Shown here: positions 40,393 to 49,452 of the stretch, piece by piece
How the letters are laid out: each line of letters opens with the position of its first letter
Numbering within the stretch: position 1 is the first letter of the stretch
Assembly: GCF_007993935.1 (NCBI RefSeq)
Contig: NZ_VITY01000003.1
Span: forward strand, 636,159 to 700,158
DNA length: 64,000 nucleotides
DNA from: Bradyrhizobium macuxiense
GTDB taxonomy: Bacteria; Pseudomonadota; Alphaproteobacteria; Rhizobiales; Xanthobacteraceae
Reading direction: 5' to 3'
Position numbers and translations under genes: made by a program
The notes under the pieces: generated by a model
Databases searched by the model: none
Seen by the model: the letters and a program-made list of their open reading frames with translations, nothing else
Told to the model about the DNA's origin: nothing

Positions 40393-41799
40393 ATGTTCGA
40401 GATTCTCGATCGCCGGACGACTCTGACCGGCAACCAGATCAAGATCCTTGCGGCGGCTATCATCGGCGATGCGCTGGAATTCTTCGACTACTTCCTGATC
40501 GGCTTTGTGCTCGCCTTCCTGATCGGACCGTGGAAACTGACCTTCGGCCAGTCGGCCACCGTGCTGATGAGTTCCGGCATCGGCGCCATCATCGGCGCCT
40601 ATCTCTGGGGCTGGCTCGCCGACCGGGTCGGGCGCCGCATCGTCTTCATCGGCACGGTGCTGAATTTCTCGATCGCGACCGGCCTGCTCTATTTCACGCC
40701 CGACAATGGCTGGGTTTACCTCGCGATCCTGCGCTTCTTCGTCGGCACCGGCGTCGGCGGGCTCTATTGCGTCGACCTGCCGCTGGTGCAGGAGTTCATG
40801 CCCTCGCATAAGCGCGGCTGGGTCGGCGGGCTCGTCACCTGCGTGATCCCGCTCGGCGTCGGCCTCGGCGCCGTGCTCGGCGCGATCATGGGCACCGATC
40901 AGTGGCGGCTGTTGTTTGCGATCGGCGTGCTGCCGGCGGTCCTGGTGCTGCTGGTCAGGCTCTGGGTGCCGGAGTCGCCGCGCTGGCTGTGCCGGCAGGG
41001 ACGCTATGACGAGGCCCGCAAGTCGCTGGCCTGGGCCCTCGAGGTGCCGCCATCGGAGCTGCCGTTGCCCAGCGCGGCCGATGCCGGCCCGATCGTCACG
41101 ACCAGTTGGTTCGACCTGTTCAAATATCCGCGCAGCCTGATCGTCTCCTGGCTCGGCAACGCCGGCGCGCAGACCGGCGTCTACGGCATCACGCTGTGGG
41201 CGCCCGCCCTGTTCGTGCTGCTGCTGAAAGTCACGCCGCAGCAGGCCGCCAAGATGATGATCCTGCTCAGCGTCACCGGCTTCGTCGGCCGCATCTCGTT
41301 TTCTTATTTCTCGGAGTTGCTGGGACGACGCGTGGCGGGGGGCCTGCTCGGCTTCGGCGCCGGCGCGCTGACCATCATTGCCGGCTATCACTACGACGCG
41401 ACGCTGCTCGGAATGTCGGCATTCTGGCTGCTGCTCGGCGCCGCCTTCTTCTTCGCCGACGGCGGCTTTGCGATCGTTGGGCCCTATGCGGCTGAGGTCT
41501 GGCCGTCGCATCTGCGCACGACTGGCATGGGGTCGGCCTACGGCTTCGGCGGCATCGGCAAGATCATCGGGCCGGTCGGCCTCGCATTGATCGTCGGCTC
41601 GAACAACTACCTCAAGCCGGACGTGCCGCTGACCCAGATCCCGACCGCCTTCGTCTATCTCGGCTGCTGGTTCCTGATGGCGGGCGCGGTCTACCTGTTC
41701 TTCGGGCTTGAGACGCGGGGCAAGTCGATCGAGCAGATCGACAAGGAGCTCAACGCGACGGCCGATGTCGCGGCCTCCGCAACGATCCGGCGCGCCTGA
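40393..41799 (+). CDS. MFS transporter, aromatic-acid/sugar porter type
   Basis: From ATG at 40393 (GGGAGA upstream) the product has 468 residues and 12 membrane segments. Motifs include GDALEFFDYFLIGF in helix 1, the helix 2-3 loop GWLADRVGRRIVF (MFS motif A), RFFVGTGVGGLYCVDLPLVQEF in helix 4, PESPRWLCRQGR after helix 6, and GLETRGKSIEQID at the end. This layout fits MFS importers of aromatic acids or metabolites. It is 11 bp upstream of an acyl-CoA-dehydrogenase-fold enzyme and a VOC protein, so it probably imports the substrate of that pathway. Confidence 0.88.
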   Translation: MFEILDRRTTLTGNQIKILAAAIIGDALEFFDYFLIGFVLAFLIGPWKLTFGQSATVLMSSGIGAIIGAYLWGWLADRVGRRIVFIGTVLNFSIATGLLYFTPDNGWVYLAILRFFVGTGVGGLYCVDLPLVQEFMPSHKRGWVGGLVTCVIPLGVGLGAVLGAIMGTDQWRLLFAIGVLPAVLVLLVRLWVPESPRWLCRQGRYDEARKSLAWALEVPPSELPLPSAADAGPIVTTSWFDLFKYPRSLIVSWLGNAGAQTGVYGITLWAPALFVLLLKVTPQQAAKMMILLSVTGFVGRISFSYFSELLGRRVAGGLLGFGAGALTIIAGYHYDATLLGMSAFWLLLGAAFFFADGGFAIVGPYAAEVWPSHLRTTGMGSAYGFGGIGKIIGPVGLALIVGSNNYLKPDVPLTQIPTAFVYLGCWFLMAGAVYLFFGLETRGKSIEQIDKELNATADVAASATIRRA

Positions 41800-41810
41800 G
41801 GGAGGCGGAC

Positions 41811-42998
41811 ATGGACACGACTTCTGCGGATCTCGCCGGCGATCGTGACGTGATCGCCCGCGCCGAGGCGATCAGGGACGCGGTTGCGGCCGCCGCCGAT
41901 GAGATCGAAACAACCCGCCGGCTGCCGCCCGATTTGCTCGACCGGCTGCATGGAGCGCAGCTGTTCCGCATGCTGCTGCCCCGCTCGACCAACGGGATCG
42001 AGACCGATCCCGTCACCTTCTTCCATACCATCGAGACCATCGCCAAGGCCGATGCCTCGACGGCGTGGTGCCTGAGCCAGGCCGGCGGCTGTGCGATGTC
42101 GGCGGCCTATCTCGATCTGCCGGTCGCGCAGGAGATGTTTGCCGACCCGCGCGCGGTGCTGGCCTGGGGCCCCGGCCCGAAGGTCAAGGCGATCGAATGC
42201 GAGGGCGGCTACCGGGTCACCGGCGTCTGGTCGTTCGCGTCAGGCGGACGGCACGCCACGTGGCTCGGCGCGCACTGCCCGGTCTATGCCGCGGACGGCT
42301 CGCCGCGCCACGACGCCAATGGCGAGCAAATCGAACGCACCATGCTGGTGCGGACCGAAGACGTCGAATGGACCGATATCTGGAACACGGTCGGGCTGCG
42401 CGGCACCGCCAGCGACCAGTTCGCGCTCAACGATTTCTTCGTTCGCGCGGACCATTCGATCACCCGCGAATTCGATCGCGAATGCCGCGAGAATGGTCCG
42501 CTGTACCGGATGAGCAACCACACCTGCTACCAGGTCGGTTTCGCCGGGGTCGCCTGCGGCATTGCCCGCAGCGCGCTGGACAATTTCGTCGACGTTGCCC
42601 GCAACAAGGTGCCGCGCGGGATGAAGAAGACGCTGCGCGACAATGCCGTGGTGCAATCCGGCCTCGCCCAGGCCGAGGTCAATCTGCGCGCCGCCCGCGC
42701 TTTCCTCCTGCAATCGATGGCGGACATCTGGAAGGACCTGGTTGCCGGCCACAGCATCACGGTCGCACAGCGCATGACGATCCGGATGGCGGCGACCCAC
42801 GCCATCCATAAGGCGCGGGAGGCCGTCGACTTCGCCTACAACACGGCCGGCGCCACCGCGATCTTCGACGGCCATCCGTTGGAGCGGCGCTTCCGCGACA
42901 TCCATACCGTGACGCAGCAACTGCAGGGCCGCTTCAGTCATTTCGAGACCGTCGGCGCCTGGATGCTGGGTGTCGAGGCCGACCTCAGCTTCGTCTGA
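41811..42998 (+). CDS. Acyl-CoA dehydrogenase-fold flavin monooxygenase/oxidase
   Basis: The product has 395 residues with the three-part ACAD fold: an N-terminal helical domain (RLPPDLLDRLHGAQLFRMLLP), a middle barrel (YRVTGVWSFASGGRHATW, the W-S/T-F-x-S-G flavin-contact motif), and a C-terminal helical bundle with the R-D-I-H-T-V-T-Q-Q segment near the end. Members of this subgroup act as the oxygenase of two-component flavin monooxygenases (HsaA/HpaB-like) or as desulphurisation-type enzymes rather than true acyl-CoA dehydrogenases. It sits between the MFS transporter and the VOC gene as the core enzyme of a small catabolic operon. The flavin reductase partner is not in the window. Confidence 0.85.
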   Translation: MDTTSADLAGDRDVIARAEAIRDAVAAAADEIETTRRLPPDLLDRLHGAQLFRMLLPRSTNGIETDPVTFFHTIETIAKADASTAWCLSQAGGCAMSAAYLDLPVAQEMFADPRAVLAWGPGPKVKAIECEGGYRVTGVWSFASGGRHATWLGAHCPVYAADGSPRHDANGEQIERTMLVRTEDVEWTDIWNTVGLRGTASDQFALNDFFVRADHSITREFDRECRENGPLYRMSNHTCYQVGFAGVACGIARSALDNFVDVARNKVPRGMKKTLRDNAVVQSGLAQAEVNLRAARAFLLQSMADIWKDLVAGHSITVAQRMTIRMAATHAIHKAREAVDFAYNTAGATAIFDGHPLERRFRDIHTVTQQLQGRFSHFETVGAWMLGVEADLSFV

Positions 42999-43017
42999 AC
43001 TCTCAAGGAGAAGAACC

Positions 43018-43419
43018 ATGCCATTGGGCGGACTGCAGCATTTCACCATCGAACCGCAGGACCTTGAGCGCACCAAGGAGTTCTATTGCGATGTGCTCGG
43101 GCTCGAGAATGGCGACCGTCCGCCGCTCGATTTCCCGGGCTACTGGCTCTATTCCGGCGGCCAGGCCACTGTCCATTTGATGGGCACCCGCAAGCCGCGC
43201 GACGGCATCGTCGTGCGCGGCACCGAGAAGAAATACGAAGACACCGGCCGCCTCGACCACATCGCCTTTGCCGCAACCGACGTCGAAGGCGTGCGCAAGC
43301 GCCTGCAGTCGAAGAACGTCACGTTCCGCGAGCAGATCGTGCCGCGCACCGGCGACACCCAGATCTTCCTCTACGATCCCGACGGCGTCGGCGTGGAGCT
43401 GAACTTCCCCAAGAGCTGA
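43018..43419 (+). CDS. VOC-family (glyoxalase/extradiol dioxygenase fold) protein
   Basis: ATG at 43018 follows AAGGAGAAGAACC; the product has 133 residues. It has two beta-alpha-beta-beta-beta modules, with candidate metal ligands in LQHFTIE, in LDHIAFA and in the final VELNF. The fold covers glyoxalases, antibiotic-binding proteins and small extradiol dioxygenases. Next to the flavin monooxygenase-like gene (19-bp gap), a ring-cleavage or isomerase role in an aromatic pathway is plausible but unproven. Confidence 0.85.
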   Translation: MPLGGLQHFTIEPQDLERTKEFYCDVLGLENGDRPPLDFPGYWLYSGGQATVHLMGTRKPRDGIVVRGTEKKYEDTGRLDHIAFAATDVEGVRKRLQSKNVTFREQIVPRTGDTQIFLYDPDGVGVELNFPKS

Positions 43420-43673
43420 TCCGGAAGGAGCTGAAGCGGCCTGCGCCGGATTACCTTGCTCGACAAATGGCTGACGCAAGCGTCGGCCAAGATTTCCCAT
43501 CGCGAAAGGGGTTCCCGACAAGGCCCTGACTCGGCCATCACTCGGGCGTGATCCGGTCGGTTTTTCTTCAACATTGAATGACGAATTAACCGGGCCGCGC
43601 CGCTGCGGCAGAATAGCCGGGTGCTGCGCCTTTAACCTACCCCAGGGCATGGTGGCCCGGCTATTCGTCCCCA

Positions 43674-43797
43674 CTTCGCGGGCGAAAGTCCTCAGAGCGC
43701 TTTCGCGCGAAGTGGATACCGGTTCGCGCAAAAGAAAGCGCGTCAGATGTCTAGAGCCCCGTTCCGACTCCATCGGAACGGAAAAAGGCTCTAGTCG
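43674..43797. repeat. Intergenic palindromic repeat cluster
   Basis: The 371-bp space between the convergent VOC and LTxxQ genes holds no gene. It contains a nested palindrome in which AGAGCC pairs with GGCTCT and GTTCCG pairs with CGGAAC (43753-43797), preceded by a GCGAAGTGGATACCGGTTCGC segment and a CGCTTTCGCG palindrome. This mosaic recurs in rhizobial genomes. It may also serve as a terminator for one or both genes. Confidence 0.55.
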
Positions 43798-44540
43798 AGC
43801 CCGCGCTCGTGGCTGAGGCGAACCATTTCGTTGATGAAGATTTGTTTCTGCTTGTCGTCGAGACTGGCATAAAGCGGCTCGGCCGCGTCGGCGACACCGC
43901 GCTGATCGACCGCGCGATCATTGAGGAACTGGGCCTCGTTGCGCATCTGCTCGATGATGTCGTCAGGCGGATCGCGTTGCGCGCGCGCAATGCGCAGGTT
44001 GAGCCGGTCGGCGCCATTGTGACCAAGATAGTGCATCGCACTGTTGAAGCCGGCCCAGTTCTTCTCCTGCTCCGGCGTCAGGTTGAGTTCCTTCTTGATC
44101 CGCTCGATGTTGGCGTCGCTGTTGGCGACGATCTGTTCGGCCGTGAGCTGCGGTGCGCCGGCCTGGGTCAGCACGGTCGGCGCTTGCTTGGCGCCCTTGT
44201 CCTTGGCGGCGGCCTTGGCCGATTTGGCGGCCTTGGCGCCCTGCTTGTCACCGGATGCCGGAGCCTGTGCGTTCTTGCCGTTACCGGCATTCGGGTTGCC
44301 ATTGTTGCCGGTCAACACCCCGGTCACCCCGGTCACGACCCCGACGACGCCGCCGATGGCTCCGCCCAGGACCCCGCCAACCGGTCCGGCAGCCTTGTTG
44401 CCTTCGCGCGCGCCCTGCTCGACGCCCTGCACGATCTGCGCATCGACCATATGAGGCACTGCAAGCAGCGCGACGGTGGCGGCCCCAACCGCGGCGCACA
44501 ATTTCCATCGTGCTCGCAGCTTCGCTACCGGGATGAGCAT
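43791..44540 (-). CDS. Secreted Spy/CpxP-like LTxxQ-motif protein
   Basis: From ATG at 44540 (GGAG upstream) the product has 249 residues with a signal segment around LCAAVGAATVALLAVPHMVDAQ. A Gly/Val-rich stretch (GGVLGGAIGGVVGVVTGVTGVL) that could insert in or lie on a membrane is followed by a Lys/Ala-rich linker and a helical domain with LTPEQEKNWAGFNSAMH (the LTxxQ motif) and LYASLDDKQKQIF (a second LxxxQ). Spy/CpxP proteins are periplasmic chaperones or stress sensors. The glycine-rich insertion is unusual for the family. The 453 bp up to 44994 hold no convincing gene. Confidence 0.75.
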   Translation of the reverse strand: MLIPVAKLRARWKLCAAVGAATVALLAVPHMVDAQIVQGVEQGAREGNKAAGPVGGVLGGAIGGVVGVVTGVTGVLTGNNGNPNAGNGKNAQAPASGDKQGAKAAKSAKAAAKDKGAKQAPTVLTQAGAPQLTAEQIVANSDANIERIKKELNLTPEQEKNWAGFNSAMHYLGHNGADRLNLRIARAQRDPPDDIIEQMRNEAQFLNDRAVDQRGVADAAEPLYASLDDKQKQIFINEMVRLSHERGLD

Positions 44541-44993
44541 GATCGGGTCTCCGTGATCGATGGTGGATTTCAGAATGGAAGCGGGGGCAGGCTCGACGAA
44601 TCCGACTTTATCGTCTCCGCCTTCGGCAAGTCTATCGGTCGGGCTGGGCATCAACATGACGGAACACGGATCGGTCAGGCTTGACCGGAAAGCTGCGGCT
44701 CAACCGCGCACCGTCCGCGATGATCGCTGTGCCAACCTGCGCGTGCGTCGCAGCATGGTTGCAAGACGCGCCGCAAACCGCCGGCATTCGCAGTGATGCT
44801 GGTGACGCTGCCTGCGAATTGACCACAACGTTAGTACTACGTGGCACAGGCATCTCGTTTCTCGACAGCCGCCGGCAATTCTGTTCTGATCGGTGTGAAC
44901 GAAATCCCGCGACGTCGCGCGAACGCGACGCACAAAAACAACAACGGGATTCGAAGAAGTCTTTTGTCCGTTGGCTACCAGGGAGGGAATGCC

Positions 44994-46334
44994 ATGTCAC
45001 GGAAGAAGCTTTCGCGCCGAGAATTCGTTGCAGCGACAGCGCTGTCATCGGCGGCGCTCATCACAGCCCCCTACGTGCGTGGCGCCTACGCAGCCGGCAA
45101 GCTCTCGATGGGCTTCTGGGATCACTGGGTGCCAGGCGCGAACAGCGCCTCCACCGAGCTGGTCAATGAATGGGCCGCCAAGGAAAAGGTCGAGGTCCAG
45201 ATCGACTACATCACCAGCCAGGGCAACAAGAACCTCGTCACCATCGCCGCCGAGGCGCAGGCGAAATCCGGTCACGATATCTTCCAGATGCCGACATGGT
45301 GGCCGCAGGCCAATGCCGAGCTGCTCGAGCCGGTCAACGACATCATGGAGCCGTTGATCAAGCTGAACGGTGACGTCAACGGCACGGTGAAATATCTCGG
45401 CCAGGCCGACGGCAAATGGCTCGGCGTTCCCGCCAGCGTCGGCAGCCAGATCAAGGGCCCCTGCTCGCGCATCGACTTGATGAAGAAGTACGCCAACATC
45501 GACGTCCAGGAGATGTATCCGGCCGGAAGCCCGCCGAAGGCTGATAACTGGACCCTCGACACGTTCCTCAAGGCGGCCGAAGCCTGCCACAAGGCGGGCT
45601 TCCCGTTCGGCATCGGTCTCGGCGAGACCAGCGACAGTGTCGACACTGCCGGCGCGATCTTCCAGTCGTTCGGCGCGCAGCTGGTCGACGCCAAGGGCAA
45701 CCTCACCGTCAAGACCGACGCGGTGCGCCAGTCGCTCGACTTCTACAAGAAGCTGCTCGCCTTCCTGCCGCCGGATGTGTCTGCGTGGGACGACGCCTCC
45801 AACAACAAGTGGCTGGTGGCAGGCAAGGGCGCGATGATCATGAACCCGCCGAGCGCCTGGGCGGTCGCCAAGCGCGATGCCCCGCAGGTCGCAGAGCAAT
45901 GCTGGACACATGGGTTCCCGGCCGGCCCGAAGGGACGTTTTGCGCCCTACCTGCCGTTCTTCTGGTCGATCTGGTCGTTCTCGAAGAACAAGGAAGCGGC
46001 CAAGAGTCTGCTGTCCTTCCTGTCGCAACCCGCATCGATCGAGAAGATGGTGGTCGCGAGCGGCGGCTATGACCTGCCGGCCTACGAGAAGCTCACGACG
46101 TTGAAGGTCTGGGAAGAGATAGGGCCGCCGAAGGGCACGCTCTACCACTACCCGAACCCCTACAAGCACCAGACGCTGTCGATCGCGGCCTCGCCTGCGC
46201 CGCCCAAGGTTGCGCAGCAGATCTACTTCCAGGCCACCCTGACCAAGATGTGCCTGCGCTACTACCAGGGTGAAGGCATGGAAAAGACGCTCGCCTGGGC
46301 CGAGGGCGAGTGTGAAGGCTTCATGCGAAGCTGA
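44994..46334 (+). CDS. Carbohydrate ABC transporter substrate-binding protein (Tat signal)
   Basis: From ATG at 44994, after GGGAGGG, the product has 446 residues. It begins with a twin-arginine signal (KLSRREFVAATALSSAALI). The mature part is a family 1 solute-binding protein with MGFWDHWVPGANSASTE, IFQMPTWWPQANAELLEPV and a C-terminal Trp-containing segment. It should capture a sugar or polyol in the periplasm and deliver it to the following permease pair. A hairpin lies directly after the gene. The 453-bp upstream region holds no clear gene and presumably carries the promoter. Confidence 0.88.
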   Translation: MSRKKLSRREFVAATALSSAALITAPYVRGAYAAGKLSMGFWDHWVPGANSASTELVNEWAAKEKVEVQIDYITSQGNKNLVTIAAEAQAKSGHDIFQMPTWWPQANAELLEPVNDIMEPLIKLNGDVNGTVKYLGQADGKWLGVPASVGSQIKGPCSRIDLMKKYANIDVQEMYPAGSPPKADNWTLDTFLKAAEACHKAGFPFGIGLGETSDSVDTAGAIFQSFGAQLVDAKGNLTVKTDAVRQSLDFYKKLLAFLPPDVSAWDDASNNKWLVAGKGAMIMNPPSAWAVAKRDAPQVAEQCWTHGFPAGPKGRFAPYLPFFWSIWSFSKNKEAAKSLLSFLSQPASIEKMVVASGGYDLPAYEKLTTLKVWEEIGPPKGTLYHYPNPYKHQTLSIAASPAPPKVAQQIYFQATLTKMCLRYYQGEGMEKTLAWAEGECEGFMRS

Positions 46335-46347
46335 CGCCAGGCGAGCT

Positions 46348-46381
46348 CTCGCGCGACCGCCCCTGGTGCTGGCCGCGCGAG
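46348..46381 (+). other. Intercistronic hairpin after the binding-protein gene
   Basis: CTCGCGCG (46348-46355) pairs with CGCGCGAG (46374-46381). No T-run follows. Such hairpins after the first gene often protect the binding-protein mRNA and explain higher expression than the permeases. Confidence 0.5.
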
Positions 46382-46450
46382 CTCTCGTCTCTACTTCCCG
46401 GCCGCCGAACCGGCGAGCTGTGCAACCAACCCGCGCGAGGGACCTGCGTT

Positions 46451-47389
46451 ATGGTTGATGTCGCATTCCAGCCCAACCGCACAGCGGCGGCCCAGTCAGG
46501 GCGAAGGCGTGTCGGCCTGCGCAACGCGCTACGGCGCAAATCAATGTCGGCGTTCCTGATGACGCTGCCGTTGATCCTCCTGATCGCGATCCTGGTGATC
46601 TATCCGGCAATCTATTCCCTACATCTGGCGACGCTGAACAAGGCGATGACGAAGTTTGTCGGCTTCGGCAATTTCGAGTTCCTGTTCAAGCGCGAAACGT
46701 TCTGGCTGGTGGTCAAGCAGTCCTGCATTTTCGCGATCTCGGCAGTGGTTTTCAAAGCCCTGATCGGTTTCATCGTTGCGCATTTCGTGCACAACGTCCC
46801 CGCCAACAAGCAGCGCAAGTGGCGCGGCATGCTGCTGGTGCCGTGGGTGATCCCGCCGGCGATGAGTACGCTGGCCTGGCTGTGGCTGTTCGACCCGTCC
46901 TACAGCGCCTTCAACTACACGCTGTCGTTCTTCGGCATCGGCCCGATCCCGTGGACCGGTGACGCGATGTGGGCGCGCTTCTCGGTGATCCTGGTCAATG
47001 TCTGGTACGGCGCACCGTTTTTCATGATCATGTATCTGGCGGCGCTGAAATCGGTGCCCGAGCAGCTTTATGAGGCGGCCGCGATCGACGGCGCCAATTG
47101 GTGGCAGCGGATCTGGTACGTGACGCTGCCGATGATGCGCAACATCATCGCGATCACGACGCTGTTCTCGCTGATCGTGACCTTCGCCAATTTCGACATC
47201 GTGCGCATCCTGACTGCGGGCGGACCGCTCGACCACACCCACATCTTCGCCACCTGGGCGTTCCGCGTCGGCATCGAGGGCAGCGACATTCCGCTCGGCG
47301 CCAGCGTCTCGCTGTTCATGGTGCCGATCCTCGCGGTCGCGGCGATCTTCATCCTGCGCGACATCACCAAACGCGGGAACGAATCCTGA
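46451..47389 (+). CDS. Carbohydrate ABC transporter permease 1 (MalF type)
   Basis: The 312-residue protein has six membrane segments and the binding-protein-dependent permease motif EAAAIDGANWWQRIWYVTLPMM near residue 215, which contacts the ATPase. It pairs with the next gene; their coding regions overlap by one base in TGATG. It belongs to the CUT1-like sugar transporter group. Confidence 0.9.
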   Translation: MVDVAFQPNRTAAAQSGRRRVGLRNALRRKSMSAFLMTLPLILLIAILVIYPAIYSLHLATLNKAMTKFVGFGNFEFLFKRETFWLVVKQSCIFAISAVVFKALIGFIVAHFVHNVPANKQRKWRGMLLVPWVIPPAMSTLAWLWLFDPSYSAFNYTLSFFGIGPIPWTGDAMWARFSVILVNVWYGAPFFMIMYLAALKSVPEQLYEAAAIDGANWWQRIWYVTLPMMRNIIAITTLFSLIVTFANFDIVRILTAGGPLDHTHIFATWAFRVGIEGSDIPLGASVSLFMVPILAVAAIFILRDITKRGNES

Positions 47390-48300
47390 TGAGCACGATG
47401 ACGATCGACAAGTCGGGGCCGACCCGCAAGGTCAAGTACGGCAGCATGAGCCGCGACCGGACCTGGGCGCTGCGCTGGTCCTATTTCTTCCTGATCCTGT
47501 TTGCGATCTTCTCGCTGACGCCGCCGCTCTACATGCTGATCACATCGCTGAAGAGCAGCGCCGAGATCTCGGCGGCGACCAACCCGTGGTGGGTCTATCA
47601 TCCGACACTCAGCAATTACATCGAGCTCTTGACCTCGAACCAGTTCCTGCGCTTCTTCTGGAATTCGGCCTGGGTCTCGATCATCGTGGTCACCATCACG
47701 ATGCTGATCAGCGTGCCGGCCGCCTTTGCCCTGGCGCGGATGAAATTCTGGGGCTCGGCGACGCTCGCGACCGGCGTGTTCCTCACCTACCTCATTCCGG
47801 ACAGCCTGCTGTTCATCCCGCTGTTCAAGATGTTCGCCGTGTTCGGCGACTGGACCGGCATCCAGCTCGTCAATCGCTGGTACGTGCTGCTGTTCATCTA
47901 CCCGACGCTGACGGTGCCGTTCTGCACCTGGATCATGATCGGCTATTTCGCCTCGATCCCGAAGGAGCTCGACGAGGCCGCGATCATCGACGGCGCGAGC
48001 TGGTTCCAGACGCTGACCCGGATCTTCATTCCGGTCGCGCTGCCCGGCCTGATCGCGGCGACGATCTTCGCCTTCACGGTCTCCTGGGCCCAGTTCCTCT
48101 ATCCGCTGGTGTTCACCACCTCGACCGATCAGCTCGTGCTGCCGGTCGGCATCATCACCACCCTGATCAAGGGTGACGTCTTCAACTGGGGACAGATCAT
48201 GACCGGCGCCCTGCTCGGCGCCGCGCCGCCGCTGATCATCTACGCCTTCCTGATGGACTACTACATTGCCGGCCTGACCGCCGGTGCGACAAAGGGTTGA
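47389..48300 (+). CDS. Carbohydrate ABC transporter permease 2 (MalG type)
   Basis: ATG at 47389 overlaps the previous stop (TGATG); the product has 303 residues. It has six membrane segments with FFLILFAIFSLTPPLYMLI first and the conserved cytoplasmic loop DEAAIIDGASWFQTLTRIFIP. It forms the channel heterodimer with permease 1. Confidence 0.9.
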   Translation: MSTMTIDKSGPTRKVKYGSMSRDRTWALRWSYFFLILFAIFSLTPPLYMLITSLKSSAEISAATNPWWVYHPTLSNYIELLTSNQFLRFFWNSAWVSIIVVTITMLISVPAAFALARMKFWGSATLATGVFLTYLIPDSLLFIPLFKMFAVFGDWTGIQLVNRWYVLLFIYPTLTVPFCTWIMIGYFASIPKELDEAAIIDGASWFQTLTRIFIPVALPGLIAATIFAFTVSWAQFLYPLVFTTSTDQLVLPVGIITTLIKGDVFNWGQIMTGALLGAAPPLIIYAFLMDYYIAGLTAGATKG

Positions 48301-48321
48301 ACGCGACAAGGATGGGAATTC

Positions 48322-49422
48322 ATGGCCGACGTCAGTTTGCGCAAGGTGGTGAAGCGTTACGACGAGGTCGAGGCGGTGCGCGGCATCGACCTCGATATCG
48401 CCGACCATGAGTTCGTGGTGCTGGTCGGGCCGAGCGGCTGCGGCAAGTCGACGACGCTGCGGATGATCGCCGGCCTCGAGGACATTTCCGACGGCGATAT
48501 CATGATCGGCGGCGACGTCGTCAACGATGTACCGCCGAAGGACCGCGACATCGCCATGGTGTTCCAGAACTATGCGCTGTATCCGCACATGACCGTCGCG
48601 GAGAACATGTCGTTCGGACTGCGGCTGAAGAACTACCCCAAGGCCGAGATCAAGAGCCGGGTCACGGAAGCTGCCCGGATGCTCGACATCACCGACCTGA
48701 TCGACCGCAAGCCCAAGCAGCTCTCCGGCGGCCAGCGCCAGCGCGTCGCGATGGGACGCGCCATCGTGCGCAATCCGAAGGTGTTCCTATTCGACGAGCC
48801 GCTGTCCAACCTCGACGCCAAGCTCCGCGTGCAGATGCGGATCGAGATCAAGAAGGTGCACCAGAAGGTGCGCACCACGACCGTCTACGTCACCCACGAT
48901 CAGGTCGAGGCGATGACGCTGGCCGACCGCGTCGTGGTTATGAACCACGGCAGGATCGAGCAGATCGGCACGCCCAACGAGCTCTATCACAAGCCGGCGA
49001 CCCGGTTCGTCGCGAGCTTCATCGGCTCGCCCGCGATGAACTTCGTGCCGTGCCGGCTCGAGGACGTCGGCGGCAAGCTCAACGTCCGGCTGACCGACCG
49101 CCTCGCCTTCGCGCTGCCGCCCGCGCGCGCCGCTCGCTACCAGTCCCTCTCCCGCACCGACAGACTGCTGCTGGGCATCCGGCCCGAGCACGTCATGGAG
49201 GCGCGGCCGCATGCCGGGCCGGGCGTCGAACCGTTCGATGCGGTGCTCGACGTCACCGAGCCGATGGGCATGGAGACCCTGGTCTATTTCACGCTCGAGG
49301 GCAGCCAGGTCTGCGGCCGGGTCAGCCCCAATGCGGGCGCACAGGATGGCAGCCCGCTCCGATTGGCTGTGGACCTCAACAATATGCATTTGCTAAACGA
49401 GGTGACCGGCGCCGTCCTTTGA
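48322..49422 (+). CDS. Carbohydrate ABC transporter ATPase (MalK/UgpC type)
   Basis: The 366-residue ATPase has Walker A GPSGCGKST, Q-loop MVFQNYALYPHMTV, the signature LSGGQRQRVAMGRAI, Walker B VFLFDEPLSNLD and H-loop VYVTHDQVEAMTLADR. A C-terminal regulatory OB-fold domain follows (about 235-366), as in MalK-type subunits that energise sugar uptake. It follows permease 2 after 21 bp with AAGGATGGG as ribosome site and completes the transporter. Confidence 0.93.
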   Translation: MADVSLRKVVKRYDEVEAVRGIDLDIADHEFVVLVGPSGCGKSTTLRMIAGLEDISDGDIMIGGDVVNDVPPKDRDIAMVFQNYALYPHMTVAENMSFGLRLKNYPKAEIKSRVTEAARMLDITDLIDRKPKQLSGGQRQRVAMGRAIVRNPKVFLFDEPLSNLDAKLRVQMRIEIKKVHQKVRTTTVYVTHDQVEAMTLADRVVVMNHGRIEQIGTPNELYHKPATRFVASFIGSPAMNFVPCRLEDVGGKLNVRLTDRLAFALPPARAARYQSLSRTDRLLLGIRPEHVMEARPHAGPGVEPFDAVLDVTEPMGMETLVYFTLEGSQVCGRVSPNAGAQDGSPLRLAVDLNNMHLLNEVTGAVL

Positions 49423-49452
49423 CGGCGCACAAGAAAACCTCAAGGGCAGGAA

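Noticed and set aside
46348..46381. A rho-independent terminator between the sugar-binding protein and permease genes
   Set aside because: The stem is sound but no T-run follows, so it is listed as an mRNA-stabilising hairpin instead.
47068..48588. A 506-residue minus-strand frame opposite the ABC permeases; similar frames at 40204-41511, 45045-46169 and 49393-50529
   Set aside because: GC-rich antisense frames with low-complexity charged translations, lying over well-supported genes.
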